A stretch of DNA of 7,833 nucleotides from Candidatus Alcyoniella australis (GCA_030765605.1 JAVCCG010000031.1:1-7833); one strand, 5' to 3'; counted from the stretch's first letter, positions 1-6,847 are shown. A program made the numbers and translations. Notes: a model not told the origin generated them from the letters alone.

Positions 1-2398
1 CCAACAGCGCCAGCAGCTTGAGCAGCGTAGGTCGAAGGTCGAAGGTCGCGCCCTTGTAGGTGACGCAGTGCAGCCTGAGGTTTAGGACCAAGCTGGGCAT
101 CGGATCGTCGGTAGCCTCGGGCCGTACAGCATCCATTGGAGCAGCATCGATCTCCTGAGGTACCAGCGCAGACTCCTGCTCCCGCACCTGGGCGAATAGC
201 CGGGTGCCTGTCTTGGGCCCCAGGATTTCGCAGAGCCGCTCCTCGGCCGCCTGCTCCAACGCGTCCTGGCCAACGATGCCAGCATCGACCAGCTTGCGTA
301 GGGCTGCCCGACCGAGGCCGCGCAGCTTCATGCCTACCAGCTCCACGGCATCGCCCCGGATACCCTGTGACAGCCTCAGCGACAGATCATGCACCTGCTC
401 GACCTGCTTCTCTCCCCACCCCGCAATCTCGCAGACCAGCGCCATGCCGTGCATCAGCCAATCAAACTCTTCGGAGACCCGCCGCACCGCGCCGCCCCAG
501 ACCCGGTAGTTCAGCTCGATCTTCTTGATCGGCATCTCTTCGATCCAGTTGTCCATCATGAGCGCGAGCTTGTAGCGCTTGTTTGCCTCGTAGACACAGT
601 GTGCGTCCCTGGCGATGGCCTGAAACACCGGCCACCGGCCGATCTCACGGCTGCTGGCCCTGCTCAGTACCTGCTCCCGATACCCGGCGCGCCGGTTCTC
701 CTCGGTGGACATGGAGACGTAGATGTCCTCGGCGTCATGGCAGCGCGCAGCGATCACCAGCATCTCGAGTTCCGCGGCGAAGCGGTCCTTGGCAGACTGC
801 GCCCACCGATAGAACGCATATGCGGTTCTGGGGTGCAGGCACTGGGACGCGCAGGTACGGCCCAACTCCGTGATAACCAGCTGGCCGTCCTGTTCCAGCA
901 CCGTGGCGCACGAAATGCAGATGTCCACGGCTTTATCGACGTCCTTGCGGAACTGGTCCAGCGTCTGGGTCTGCCGCCAGACCTCCTGGCCGGTGAAGCT
1001 GCCGAGCAGGAAGCGATAGAGATCGCCCCGCGTGGCGCAGAGGCCCGAGGCCACCAGGTTGACGATGTGGCTCTCCAGTGGCGCATCGGCCAGCGTCGGC
1101 TTGATCGCCTCGAACGTGCCTCCGATGTAATGCCTGGCCAACGCTCTGGCTGGGTACTCGCCTGTGCTGATCATGATCGAGCGCCCGAAGTCCGCCTCGA
1201 GCGACAGCCTCCCCGCGCGGCCGCTCATGTTCTCGTACTCGCTGCGCGTGATGTCCTCGGTGACCCAGCGCCGGTACTTGGACGAGTACTTCCACTTCTG
1301 GGAGTCAACGAACACATTCTTGGCGGGGAGGTTCATGCCCATGGCCAGGGTGGACGTGGAGAACAGCGCCTTGATCGAGCCAGCGCGGAAGTGCTTCTCG
1401 ATAAGGCGCCGCTCGGCCGGGGTCAGATCGGCGTTGTGGAAGGCGACGCCACGTGAAAACAGCTCTGACAGGATCTCGCGGGCGCCGGTGTCTTCCAGTT
1501 CTCCCAGCTCCTCGATGGCCTCGGCCGCAGCAGGCAGCGCCACGTGGTCGGCCAGAGCGCGCGCTCCGATCACCGTGGAATTGCGATCGCGCAGAAACAC
1601 AAGGCACTGCTCGCCGCTCTGGGCAAGGTGCGCGACGTTGAGCATGAGCAGACGATTGACGTTCTTGGAGGCGTCCGCGTCCCACGCCATCTCCTCGGTT
1701 CCTGTGACGCCGGAGTTGTGCTCGCGGTACTTGAACTCGCCCTGGCATAGAATGCCCTTGCGCAGTTCGACCGGCCGCTGGGTCTCGATTAGCACGCGGG
1801 CCTTGAGCCATTTCTCTAGCCGGTCGGTCTTGCCGAGCACGGCGGACAATCCCAAGATCTGCGGTCTGGCTTCCGAGGTCACGATCCTCGTGAGCAGCAC
1901 CTCGAGCCCTGGCCCGCGAAACTCATCTGTGATCATCTGCAGCTCGTCCACCACGATCAGGCCGGCGCTGCTGAGCAGGGAAGGCGTGTTTACCAGCAGG
2001 CCCTGCATCTTCTCGTAGACCACGACCGCGATGTCATAGTCGCCCGTGGCAATCCGCTGGTCGAACTCGCGGTGGTCGCGGTTGGAGATCACGACCCTGA
2101 TGCCCAGGCTTTCGTAGCGGCCCGAGAACTCGGTCCATTTCTCCTCGGCCAGTGATTTCTGCGGCACAAGGTAGAACGCCTTGCGCTTCTCCCGCGCTGC
2201 CTTGACCGCGGCCATCTCTCCGATGAACGTCTTGCCCGAGGATGTGGGCGCGAAGACGATCAGGTTGTGTCCGTCGAACAGCCCGTACTGCCTGACCGCC
2301 TTCTCCTGAACCGGTAGCAGCCTCTCGCCGATCTGGGCTTTCCAGAGATCGCGGACGTTCTGCTCAAGGCCATAGGCCTCCAATAGATCGACATGCAT
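1..2398 (-). CDS. Ski2/Hel308-type DEAD/DEAH-box helicase, C-terminus off the left edge
   Basis: An open frame of 799 codons runs from ATG at 2398 through base 1 without a stop, so the C-terminus is missing. SF2 motifs appear in order: a Q-motif-like LLPVQ (residues 27-31), Walker A APTSSGKT (50-57), motif II VDELQ (150-154), motif III SAV (185-187), motif IV CLVFLRD (265-271), motif V STSTLAMGMNLP (347-358) and motif VI SGRAGR (392-397). The RGPGLEVLLTR stretch (161-171) and GRAGR are typical of Ski2-like enzymes such as Hel308, Brr2 and HamB. Residues about 686-710 (GMKLRGLGRAALRKL) look like the helix-hairpin-helix of Hel308-type domain 5. A further segment (about 770-799, VTYKGATFDLRPTLLKLL) extends beyond it and resembles a winged-helix start. 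Expected activity is ATP-dependent unwinding or translocation on nucleic acid. Upstream GGGAG, 7 nt before ATG, supports the start. The gene follows lexA by 105 bp with no evident own promoter. Motif II is DELQ rather than DEAD/DEVH. The fold is sure; the biological role is not known. Confidence 0.93.
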   Translation of the reverse strand, partial: MHVDLLEAYGLEQNVRDLWKAQIGERLLPVQEKAVRQYGLFDGHNLIVFAPTSSGKTFIGEMAAVKAAREKRKAFYLVPQKSLAEEKWTEFSGRYESLGIRVVISNRDHREFDQRIATGDYDIAVVVYEKMQGLLVNTPSLLSSAGLIVVDELQMITDEFRGPGLEVLLTRIVTSEARPQILGLSAVLGKTDRLEKWLKARVLIETQRPVELRKGILCQGEFKYREHNSGVTGTEEMAWDADASKNVNRLLMLNVAHLAQSGEQCLVFLRDRNSTVIGARALADHVALPAAAEAIEELGELEDTGAREILSELFSRGVAFHNADLTPAERRLIEKHFRAGSIKALFSTSTLAMGMNLPAKNVFVDSQKWKYSSKYRRWVTEDITRSEYENMSGRAGRLSLEADFGRSIMISTGEYPARALARHYIGGTFEAIKPTLADAPLESHIVNLVASGLCATRGDLYRFLLGSFTGQEVWRQTQTLDQFRKDVDKAVDICISCATVLEQDGQLVITELGRTCASQCLHPRTAYAFYRWAQSAKDRFAAELEMLVIAARCHDAEDIYVSMSTEENRRAGYREQVLSRASSREIGRWPVFQAIARDAHCVYEANKRYKLALMMDNWIEEMPIKKIELNYRVWGGAVRRVSEEFDWLMHGMALVCEIAGWGEKQVEQVHDLSLRLSQGIRGDAVELVGMKLRGLGRAALRKLVDAGIVGQDALEQAAEERLCEILGPKTGTRLFAQVREQESALVPQEIDAAPMDAVRPEATDDPMPSLVLNLRLHCVTYKGATFDLRPTLLKLLALL

Positions 2399-2432
2399 GG
2401 GTATCTCCCGTGGCCGCCCAAAAAACGGCTGC

Positions 2433-2452
2433 GGAAGAGAGTGGCATCTTCC
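2433..2452 (-). terminator. Weak hairpin plus T-run between lexA and the helicase (possible attenuator)
   Basis: On the minus strand a 6-bp perfect stem (GGAAGA/TCTTCC, 8-nt loop) is followed 7 nt later by six T residues (2425-2420). The T-run is too far from a weak stem for a convincing intrinsic terminator, so at most it attenuates read-through from lexA into the helicase. The rest of the 105-bp gap (2399-2503) shows a second T-run directly after the lexA stop, no clear promoter, and no copy of the operator found upstream of lexA. Confidence 0.22.
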
Positions 2453-2503
2453 CGGGGCGCATCGGAAAGAGGGGATCTCGTTCCGTGAAAAACTACAAAA
2501 AAA

Positions 2504-3109
2504 TCAATACAGCTTCCGGTGCACGGCGATCACCTTGCCGAGCAAGCGGAAGTCTCCAGACGACTCGTCATAGAACATAGCTTTCAAGGACGCGTTGGCC
2601 GGCTGCAGCCTAATGCGGCCCTTCTCGCGGTAGAACCGCTTGACCGTCACCGCGCCATCGACCATGGCGATGACCGTGTCGCCGTTGTTGGCTTCGGGCT
2701 TTTGCAGCACGACGAGCAGGTCGCCGTCCTTGATGCCGTCCTCGACCATGCTGTCGCCTTTGACGTACAGCGCGAACTTTTCACCATCCGGCATGTCCGA
2801 CGGGTCGATCTTGAAGTAGCCCTCGATGTTCTCCTCGGCGTACCAGGGCGTGCCGGCCGGCGCGTAGCCCAGAATCCGCAGGGTTCCTCGGGAGACAGTA
2901 TCAACCAGCAGGTCGATCGAGCGGGCTCTGTTGGACGAGCGCCGTAGGAGGCCCTTCTTGGCCATCCGCCCGAGGTGCGCGTGGACTGTGGACGACTTGA
3001 TTCCGAACTCGTCGCCGATCTCACGTACTGTGGGCGGCATGCCGCGGTCCTCGATGAACTGGCCGATGAATTGAAGGATCTTGTGCTGCATGGCGGGGAG
3101 GTTGTTCAT
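2504..3109 (-). CDS. lexA: LexA-type SOS repressor, autocleaving
   Basis: A 201-residue protein of normal LexA length. The N-terminal winged helix (1-68) carries the LexA signature GMPPTVREIGDEFGI (23-37) followed by a recognition-helix region SSTVHAHLGRM. The cleavage site is an Ala-Gly pair (A85-G86, in YAPAGTP), and the S24-type peptidase dyad is S120 (KGDSM) and K157 (VTVKRF). All parts needed for RecA-stimulated self-cleavage are therefore present. The start at 3109 was chosen because AAAGGGG lies just upstream and because an earlier in-frame ATG at 3139 lies inside the -10 box of the promoter. The gene is preceded by a promoter containing an inverted repeat, so autorepression is expected, and it is followed in the same direction by a helicase. 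It may be an element-borne second LexA rather than the host's chromosomal one. Family assignment is firm; regulatory targets are inferred. Confidence 0.96.
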   Translation of the reverse strand: MNNLPAMQHKILQFIGQFIEDRGMPPTVREIGDEFGIKSSTVHAHLGRMAKKGLLRRSSNRARSIDLLVDTVSRGTLRILGYAPAGTPWYAEENIEGYFKIDPSDMPDGEKFALYVKGDSMVEDGIKDGDLLVVLQKPEANNGDTVIAMVDGAVTVKRFYREKGRIRLQPANASLKAMFYDESSGDFRLLGKVIAVHRKLY

Positions 3110-3134
3110 GGTGGCCCCTTTACTTCTTGGGGCA

Positions 3135-3163
3135 AGCATAGGCTAACGGATGTTAGCTGTCAA
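3135..3163 (-). promoter_or_regulatory. lexA promoter (sigma70-like)
   Basis: On the minus strand a perfect -35 TTGACA (3163-3158) is followed by a 17-nt spacer and a -10 TATGCT (3140-3135, 4 of 6 consensus). Transcription would begin near 3128, about 19 nt before the lexA ATG at 3109, which fits the chosen ribosome binding site. It lies downstream of the PIN gene stop (3209), so lexA and the helicase can be transcribed independently of the ImmA/IrrE-PIN unit. Confidence 0.8.
3142..3157. promoter_or_regulatory. Candidate LexA operator (SOS box) inside the lexA promoter
   Basis: GCTAACGGATGTTAGC is a perfect inverted repeat with 6-bp arms and a 4-bp centre, filling almost exactly the spacer between -35 and -10 of lexA. 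Bound repressor would block polymerase. The AAC-N4-GTT core and 4-bp spacing match the known Gram-positive-type SOS box (GAAC-N4-GTTC), but the outer bases differ. No second full copy was seen in the window. Autoregulation by the adjacent LexA is inferred from position and symmetry. Confidence 0.78.
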
Positions 3164-3208
3164 GGAGTGGGAGGTATATCCTGCCAACGGGAATTAGCAG
3201 CGGAGAGG

Positions 3209-3712
3209 CTACCGCATCCCTAGTCGATCTTTGAAGCGGCGAATGATCTCTTCGGTTATGAACCGGGGATTTGATCGCTGAATGGCCAGCGCCGTTTCCA
3301 ATGCGACCTTGGAATCAATCACCTTTCGTTCGACCAACATGGCGAGCGGCTCCAAACCCCAGAGTACAAAGATCGAATTCGATTTGCATTCACGTCGCAG
3401 GCGACCATCGTTGGTGACGCAGGTCCAGCCACGATCTTTTGCCAGCAAGAGGCAGATCCGATCCTCGAATGACAGCGCTCCCCGTTTGGCAGCCGCCTCG
3501 AGGAGCATCTCGGTTTCCGGCATGACGAGGTCGAGACCGAGCTCAAGCAAATCACCGTGTCCGAGAGACTCGACTTCGTCCAGAACAGGCTGCGCGACCG
3601 CCACCCGACCGATGTGCCGCGCGATCAGGGTCAGCATGGAACGGTCCGACTTACAGAAGTCGATGAGGACGTTGGCGTCGAGAATCAAGAAAGTGGGCGG
3701 CGTGGGTCGCAT
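3209..3712 (-). CDS. PIN-domain nuclease, likely toxin of an ImmA/IrrE-linked pair
   Basis: A 167-residue PIN-fold protein. It has the expected acidic residues: D12 in LILDANVLID, E46 in VLDEVE, D84 in LSFEDRICLL and D102 in CVTNDGRLRREC. These would coordinate Mg2+/Mn2+ for RNA (or structure-specific) cleavage, so the active site looks intact. The C-terminal 50 residues are helical and charged and probably serve dimerisation or partner contact. The start lies only 6 bp after the stop of the XRE-ImmA/IrrE gene, with no strong ribosome binding site of its own beyond a GGTGG about 11 nt upstream, which suggests translational coupling. XRE-ImmA/IrrE genes followed by PIN-like proteins (for example DUF4411) are a recurrent toxin-antitoxin-like layout; this PIN does not obviously belong to DUF4411. 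The nuclease fold is well supported; the toxin role and substrate are inferred. Confidence 0.88.
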   Translation of the reverse strand: MRPTPPTFLILDANVLIDFCKSDRSMLTLIARHIGRVAVAQPVLDEVESLGHGDLLELGLDLVMPETEMLLEAAAKRGALSFEDRICLLLAKDRGWTCVTNDGRLRRECKSNSIFVLWGLEPLAMLVERKVIDSKVALETALAIQRSNPRFITEEIIRRFKDRLGMR

Positions 3713-3718
3713 TCGGTT

Positions 3719-4879
3719 TTAGTCCACCCACGAGGCGGTCAGGTTGCGCATGGCCTCCAGGTCGATGTTGAGGATTTCTGCGCCACGGCTGAGGGAGATG
3801 TCTTCCTGTTCGATGGCGATACGCACGAGGCGTTTGAGCCGGTCCTCGACAAAATCGTCGGTGGACAGGTGTGCCGGTTCGTAGGCCTGTAGCGATTCCG
3901 ACATCTCGCGGCGGAAACCGGCGGGATCGAGCGCCTCGGGTTCGGCATTGTGCGGCAACGACCGGCCGTATCTCCGTATATATCCGCCGTTGAAGTTTCT
4001 CCAAACGTCGCTGCCGACCTCGCCTTTTTCGACAAGCCGCGCCAGCACGGTTTTATAACTCACGCGGAAAATGCGCTTGGTCTTCAGGACGCGGTCGATG
4101 AATGGAAGGCCATAGGACTCTCCCCATTCCTTTTCGAAGACGCCTTGCGGCATCAGGAAGTGACTGGCAAAGATGTTGGCCTCCACTTCCTGTGCATCGT
4201 CCTCCTGGTTCTGGCTCACGTCGTAGGCTTCCAGATGCAGCAGCAGGTGTCCAAGCTCATGCGCCGCGCTGAATATCCACCGTTCGACTGGAATCCGGTC
4301 CCAGACGTTGACCACAATGGCCGGCCCGCCATCCGCCTTACCTACGGAAAGCCCGAAGAAAGAGTCCGAGGTGAGCCGGTAGGGAAAGACCTTGATGCCG
4401 CACGATTCGAGCAGACCGCAGATGTCGCGGATCAGTTCGTCTTCCGACAACTCTAGAAGTCGCCGCGCTTTGTCCGCTGCAGATTTCGCCTGATCAAAGC
4501 CGGGGCGGATCTTCTTCAGCGAGCGAGCCAGGGCCTTAAATTTATAGGGAATGGTATCGTCGACGATCTTCTCCAGTTGATTGAAGTTTTCCAACCAGAC
4601 GGCAACATCCGCGAGAATTTGTTCGCGGCTTGTCATCTTCTTCGTGGCTCGGAATCGCACCGCCGATAGGGTGCGCACCGGTGCGACCAGATCCTGCAGC
4701 TTAACCTCGAGCGCCCGCGCCAGCGACAGCAGGGTCTCGGCTTTGGGTACTGACTCACCGGTCTCGATCTTGCGGTAACTGGGTCGGCTGATCCCAGCGT
4801 TAGCCGCCAGCGCTCCCTGACTAAGCTTCTTGTGCCTCCTTAGTCGTAAGAGATTTGCGCCAATAATGTTGTCAGCCAT
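3719..4879 (-). CDS. XRE-family HTH regulator fused to ImmA/IrrE metallopeptidase
   Basis: A 386-residue protein in three parts. Residues 8-65 are an XRE/Cro HTH (LRRHKKLSQGALAANAGISR, then YRKIETGESVPKAETLLSLA). Residues about 145-250 are an ImmA/IrrE (COG2856) zinc peptidase with the motif HELGH (207-211), a distal EVEANIFASHFLMP (E231/E233 region, third zinc ligand) and FFGLSV before it. The C-terminus (about 350-386, RLKRLVRIAIEQEDISLSRGAEILNIDLEAMR) looks like a short HTH of the kind seen in UPF0175-like antitoxins. The start is well supported: GGGAGGG sits 5 nt before ATG 4879. It heads an operon with the PIN nuclease. Family members cleave a repressor or antitoxin in response to stress (ImmA cleaves ImmR, IrrE cleaves DdrO). 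Here the DNA-binding and protease parts are one chain, so it may act as both autorepressor and antitoxin. The substrate is unknown. Confidence 0.93.
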   Translation of the reverse strand: MADNIIGANLLRLRRHKKLSQGALAANAGISRPSYRKIETGESVPKAETLLSLARALEVKLQDLVAPVRTLSAVRFRATKKMTSREQILADVAVWLENFNQLEKIVDDTIPYKFKALARSLKKIRPGFDQAKSAADKARRLLELSEDELIRDICGLLESCGIKVFPYRLTSDSFFGLSVGKADGGPAIVVNVWDRIPVERWIFSAAHELGHLLLHLEAYDVSQNQEDDAQEVEANIFASHFLMPQGVFEKEWGESYGLPFIDRVLKTKRIFRVSYKTVLARLVEKGEVGSDVWRNFNGGYIRRYGRSLPHNAEPEALDPAGFRREMSESLQAYEPAHLSTDDFVEDRLKRLVRIAIEQEDISLSRGAEILNIDLEAMRNLTASWVD

Positions 4880-4896
4880 CTGTTCCCTCCCTACAG

Positions 4897-4906
4897 GATA
4901 GCTATC
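4897..4906. promoter_or_regulatory. Palindrome in the XRE-ImmA/IrrE leader, candidate operator
   Basis: GATAGCTATC is a perfect 10-bp palindrome lying between the predicted transcription start (about 4921) and the ribosome binding site (4891-4885). XRE-type repressors commonly bind short palindromes at their own promoter, so autoregulation by the downstream XRE domain is plausible. Only position and symmetry support this. Confidence 0.45.
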
Positions 4907-4927
4907 AGAAATTCATTTTTTGTTTTT

Positions 4928-4955
4928 ATAATAACTTAACGACAGGGCGTGTCAA
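4928..4955 (-). promoter_or_regulatory. Promoter of the XRE-ImmA/IrrE-PIN operon
   Basis: On the minus strand a perfect -35 TTGACA (4955-4950) is followed by 16 nt and TATTAT (4933-4928, 5 of 6 consensus), in an A/T-rich stretch. Shifting by one or two bases gives ATTATA or TTATAA, so the exact -10 register is uncertain. The -35 is half of an interrupted inverted repeat, GACA-N5-TGTC. The promoter sits in the 90-bp gap after the recombinase stop, so this operon can be expressed apart from the recombinase. Confidence 0.72.
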
Positions 4956-4969
4956 TAGAAAAGGGCCGT

Positions 4970-5224
4970 CTAGAAACTCGCCGTTAAGTCGTTTGGCGCT
5001 TGCTCGACGCCCAATAACTCGGGCACCGGCACTCCGAAGAACTCAGCCACTCTCCGCTGAGTCGCATGAACACGCGGCACCCTACCGCGGATCTCCCAGT
5101 TGGCCACGCTGCACTCGTTCATGCCCAGGTTGCGCGCCAGTTCCTTCTTGGTGAGCCGGTTTTTCGTGCGCAGCCACTGGACGCGCTCGCCAAACGTGCT
5201 CATCTCCGAGAATTCCCTGGTCAT
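4970..5224 (-). other. Possible internal translation start giving a free 84-residue HTH protein
   Basis: Within the recombinase frame, M540 (ATG at 5224-5222) is preceded on the minus strand by AAGGA with a 7-nt spacing, close to an ideal ribosome binding site. Translation from here would give a stand-alone 84-residue protein made almost wholly of the XRE-type HTH. Its size and type match small phage-like regulators or recombination directionality factors. A start-like signal at the domain border is seen directly; its use is inferred and could be chance. Confidence 0.3.
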
Positions 5225-6841
5225 GTGAATTTCCTTGCTCGTGTTCAGCACGATCACGAGGTCGCCGTCGCCGGCATGGGCCAGGGCCTCCTCTTTCAAG
5301 CCCAGAGCCAACTTCAGGACATCACAATGTAGATGGACGTCGATTCGGCCCTCGGGCATGGCCACGACCTTTTTTACCACGCCGGCAAGCAGCTCCTTCT
5401 GCTCCTGGATATGCAGCGCCTCGAACACCTCGCCGAACTGACTAAAGGCCTGCCGCAGGGTCTCGACATCGACCTCGCTCTGAACACCGCCGATGCTGGC
5501 TTCACACCCCAGCCTGCCTATCTCGGTCTCCAGAATCTGCTTCTCTGACTTGAGCGGTCTGGCTCGGCTCGCGGCCTCTTCCTTGTCCAGCATCCCATCC
5601 TGGTATGCGTCAAACAGCCGCTCCAGCGACTTCTCGATCTCACTGATGCGGGCCCGCAGCGATTGAGCCTGCTCATCGATCTGCCCCTGGAGGTACTCCT
5701 TACTGGCGATCAGCTCGCGGGCCTTCTCGATGACCAGAGTCGGGTCAGCCGCCCATTGAGCAATCGCATCCACAACCGCCCGCTCAGTACCGAATCTGTT
5801 TACCGTGAGGCCCTGGCAGACACTCGGCCCCTTGGATTGTCGCCAACTGCAGCGGTAGTAAGCATACCTACCGCCGCCAGGCTGCTGCTTCCAGTGGTTG
5901 TACCCATTCATGGCTCCACCGCATCGGCCGCATCTGATCAGGCCGGAAAGCAGATAATCTGAGCGCTTGTTGCGCGGGTGCAGGCCAGCCTCGTGGTTCA
6001 GGATCTTCTGGGCATGCTGCCAATCGCTCTTACTGACGATCTCCGGCAGGACGCCCTCGACCACGATCCATTCCTTTTTCGGCCGCGGGATCGAAGTACT
6101 GCTCGTGCCTCTGCGCTTGTTGTACGTGGCGGCCCCGTAGTAGCTCGGGTTGCGCAGAACGCGCCGGACACTGGTCGTGCTCCAGCTCTTGGCGTATCGC
6201 GGCTTTGAGCCCTGGGCATTGAGGCAGTGCGTGATGCTGCTGATGCTGCGGTGCTCGAGATAGAACTCGAAGATCTTCTTGGCCCACTGAGCCTCATTCT
6301 CGCAGAGCAGCAGCTTGCCGCCTTCCGCACGATACCCATAGGGCACTATGCCGCCGTTCCACTTGCCCTCCTTGGCGCGCACGAGCATGTGCTCGCGCAC
6401 GCGGTCGGCGATCATCTCCCGCTCGAACTGCGCGAACGACCCGAGGATGTTCAGGGTGAGGCGGCCCATGGACGTGGACGTATCGAAATTCTGGGAGGTG
6501 GAGACAAAGGCGATACCCAGCCTCTCCAGAGTGCCGAGCAGGCCCAGCAGGTCGACCAGGTTGCGGCTGATGCGGTCGAGCTTCGTGACGATCAAGACGC
6601 CGAATTTCCCCGCCTTGGCGTCGGCCATCATGCGCAGGTACTCGAGCCGGTTCTCAGTGCGGCTGCCCGAGAAGCCCGCGTCGCAGTAGTGATCGTGAAC
6701 TTTCAGCTCGTGGTAGCGGCAGTAGTCGCGCAGCACCTTCTCCTGGGTGGAGAGCGAGTCGGCCTGCACCTGCATATCGGTCGACACGCGGGTGTAGAGC
6801 GCGGCGACCATGCCGGTTTCGAATCTACGATTGCTTAGCAT
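4970..6841 (-). CDS. Large serine recombinase with C-terminal XRE-type HTH domain
   Basis: A 623-residue large serine recombinase (integrase/excisionase class). The resolvase domain (about 12-160) has ALYTRVSTDMQ with catalytic S20 and R18, then KLDRISRN with R90 and R93. A Recombinase domain (about 165-290, IVPYGYRAEGG, RRVLRNPSYYG) follows, then a zinc ribbon with C304, C307, C331 and C342, and a coiled coil (about 375-460). Family members usually end after the coiled coil and a short tail. Here residues 547-611 form an extra XRE-like HTH (FGERVQWLRTKNRLTKKELA, then SVANWEIRG), ending PVPELLG. The start at 6841 has AGGAGG 4 nt upstream; the in-frame M11 has none. The enzyme recombines specific attP/attB-like sites to integrate or excise DNA. 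The fused HTH could autoregulate, recognise an accessory site or control directionality. Target sites are not identified in this window. Confidence 0.95.
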   Translation of the reverse strand: MLSNRRFETGMVAALYTRVSTDMQVQADSLSTQEKVLRDYCRYHELKVHDHYCDAGFSGSRTENRLEYLRMMADAKAGKFGVLIVTKLDRISRNLVDLLGLLGTLERLGIAFVSTSQNFDTSTSMGRLTLNILGSFAQFEREMIADRVREHMLVRAKEGKWNGGIVPYGYRAEGGKLLLCENEAQWAKKIFEFYLEHRSISSITHCLNAQGSKPRYAKSWSTTSVRRVLRNPSYYGAATYNKRRGTSSTSIPRPKKEWIVVEGVLPEIVSKSDWQHAQKILNHEAGLHPRNKRSDYLLSGLIRCGRCGGAMNGYNHWKQQPGGGRYAYYRCSWRQSKGPSVCQGLTVNRFGTERAVVDAIAQWAADPTLVIEKARELIASKEYLQGQIDEQAQSLRARISEIEKSLERLFDAYQDGMLDKEEAASRARPLKSEKQILETEIGRLGCEASIGGVQSEVDVETLRQAFSQFGEVFEALHIQEQKELLAGVVKKVVAMPEGRIDVHLHCDVLKLALGLKEEALAHAGDGDLVIVLNTSKEIHMTREFSEMSTFGERVQWLRTKNRLTKKELARNLGMNECSVANWEIRGRVPRVHATQRRVAEFFGVPVPELLGVEQAPNDLTASF

Positions 6842-6847
6842 CGCTCC

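Noticed and set aside
30-48. Heptamer GGTCGAA repeated about 2.7 times, possible slippage site
   Set aside because: It lies within the helicase frame and the reading continues sensibly on both sides. Too few copies to propose phase variation.
389-1456. Long plus-strand open frame (355 codons) opposite the helicase
   Set aside because: It is antisense to a helicase with all SF2 motifs; the frame is open because of high GC at third positions. The product has no recognisable domain.
3107-3139. Upstream in-frame ATG at 3139 as the lexA start
   Set aside because: It falls within the -10 box of the predicted promoter and has no ribosome binding site; ATG at 3109 gives normal LexA length.
6227-6838. 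Plus-strand 203-codon open frame opposite the recombinase
   Set aside because: It is antisense to the conserved catalytic domain of the recombinase, has biased composition and no recognisable domain.
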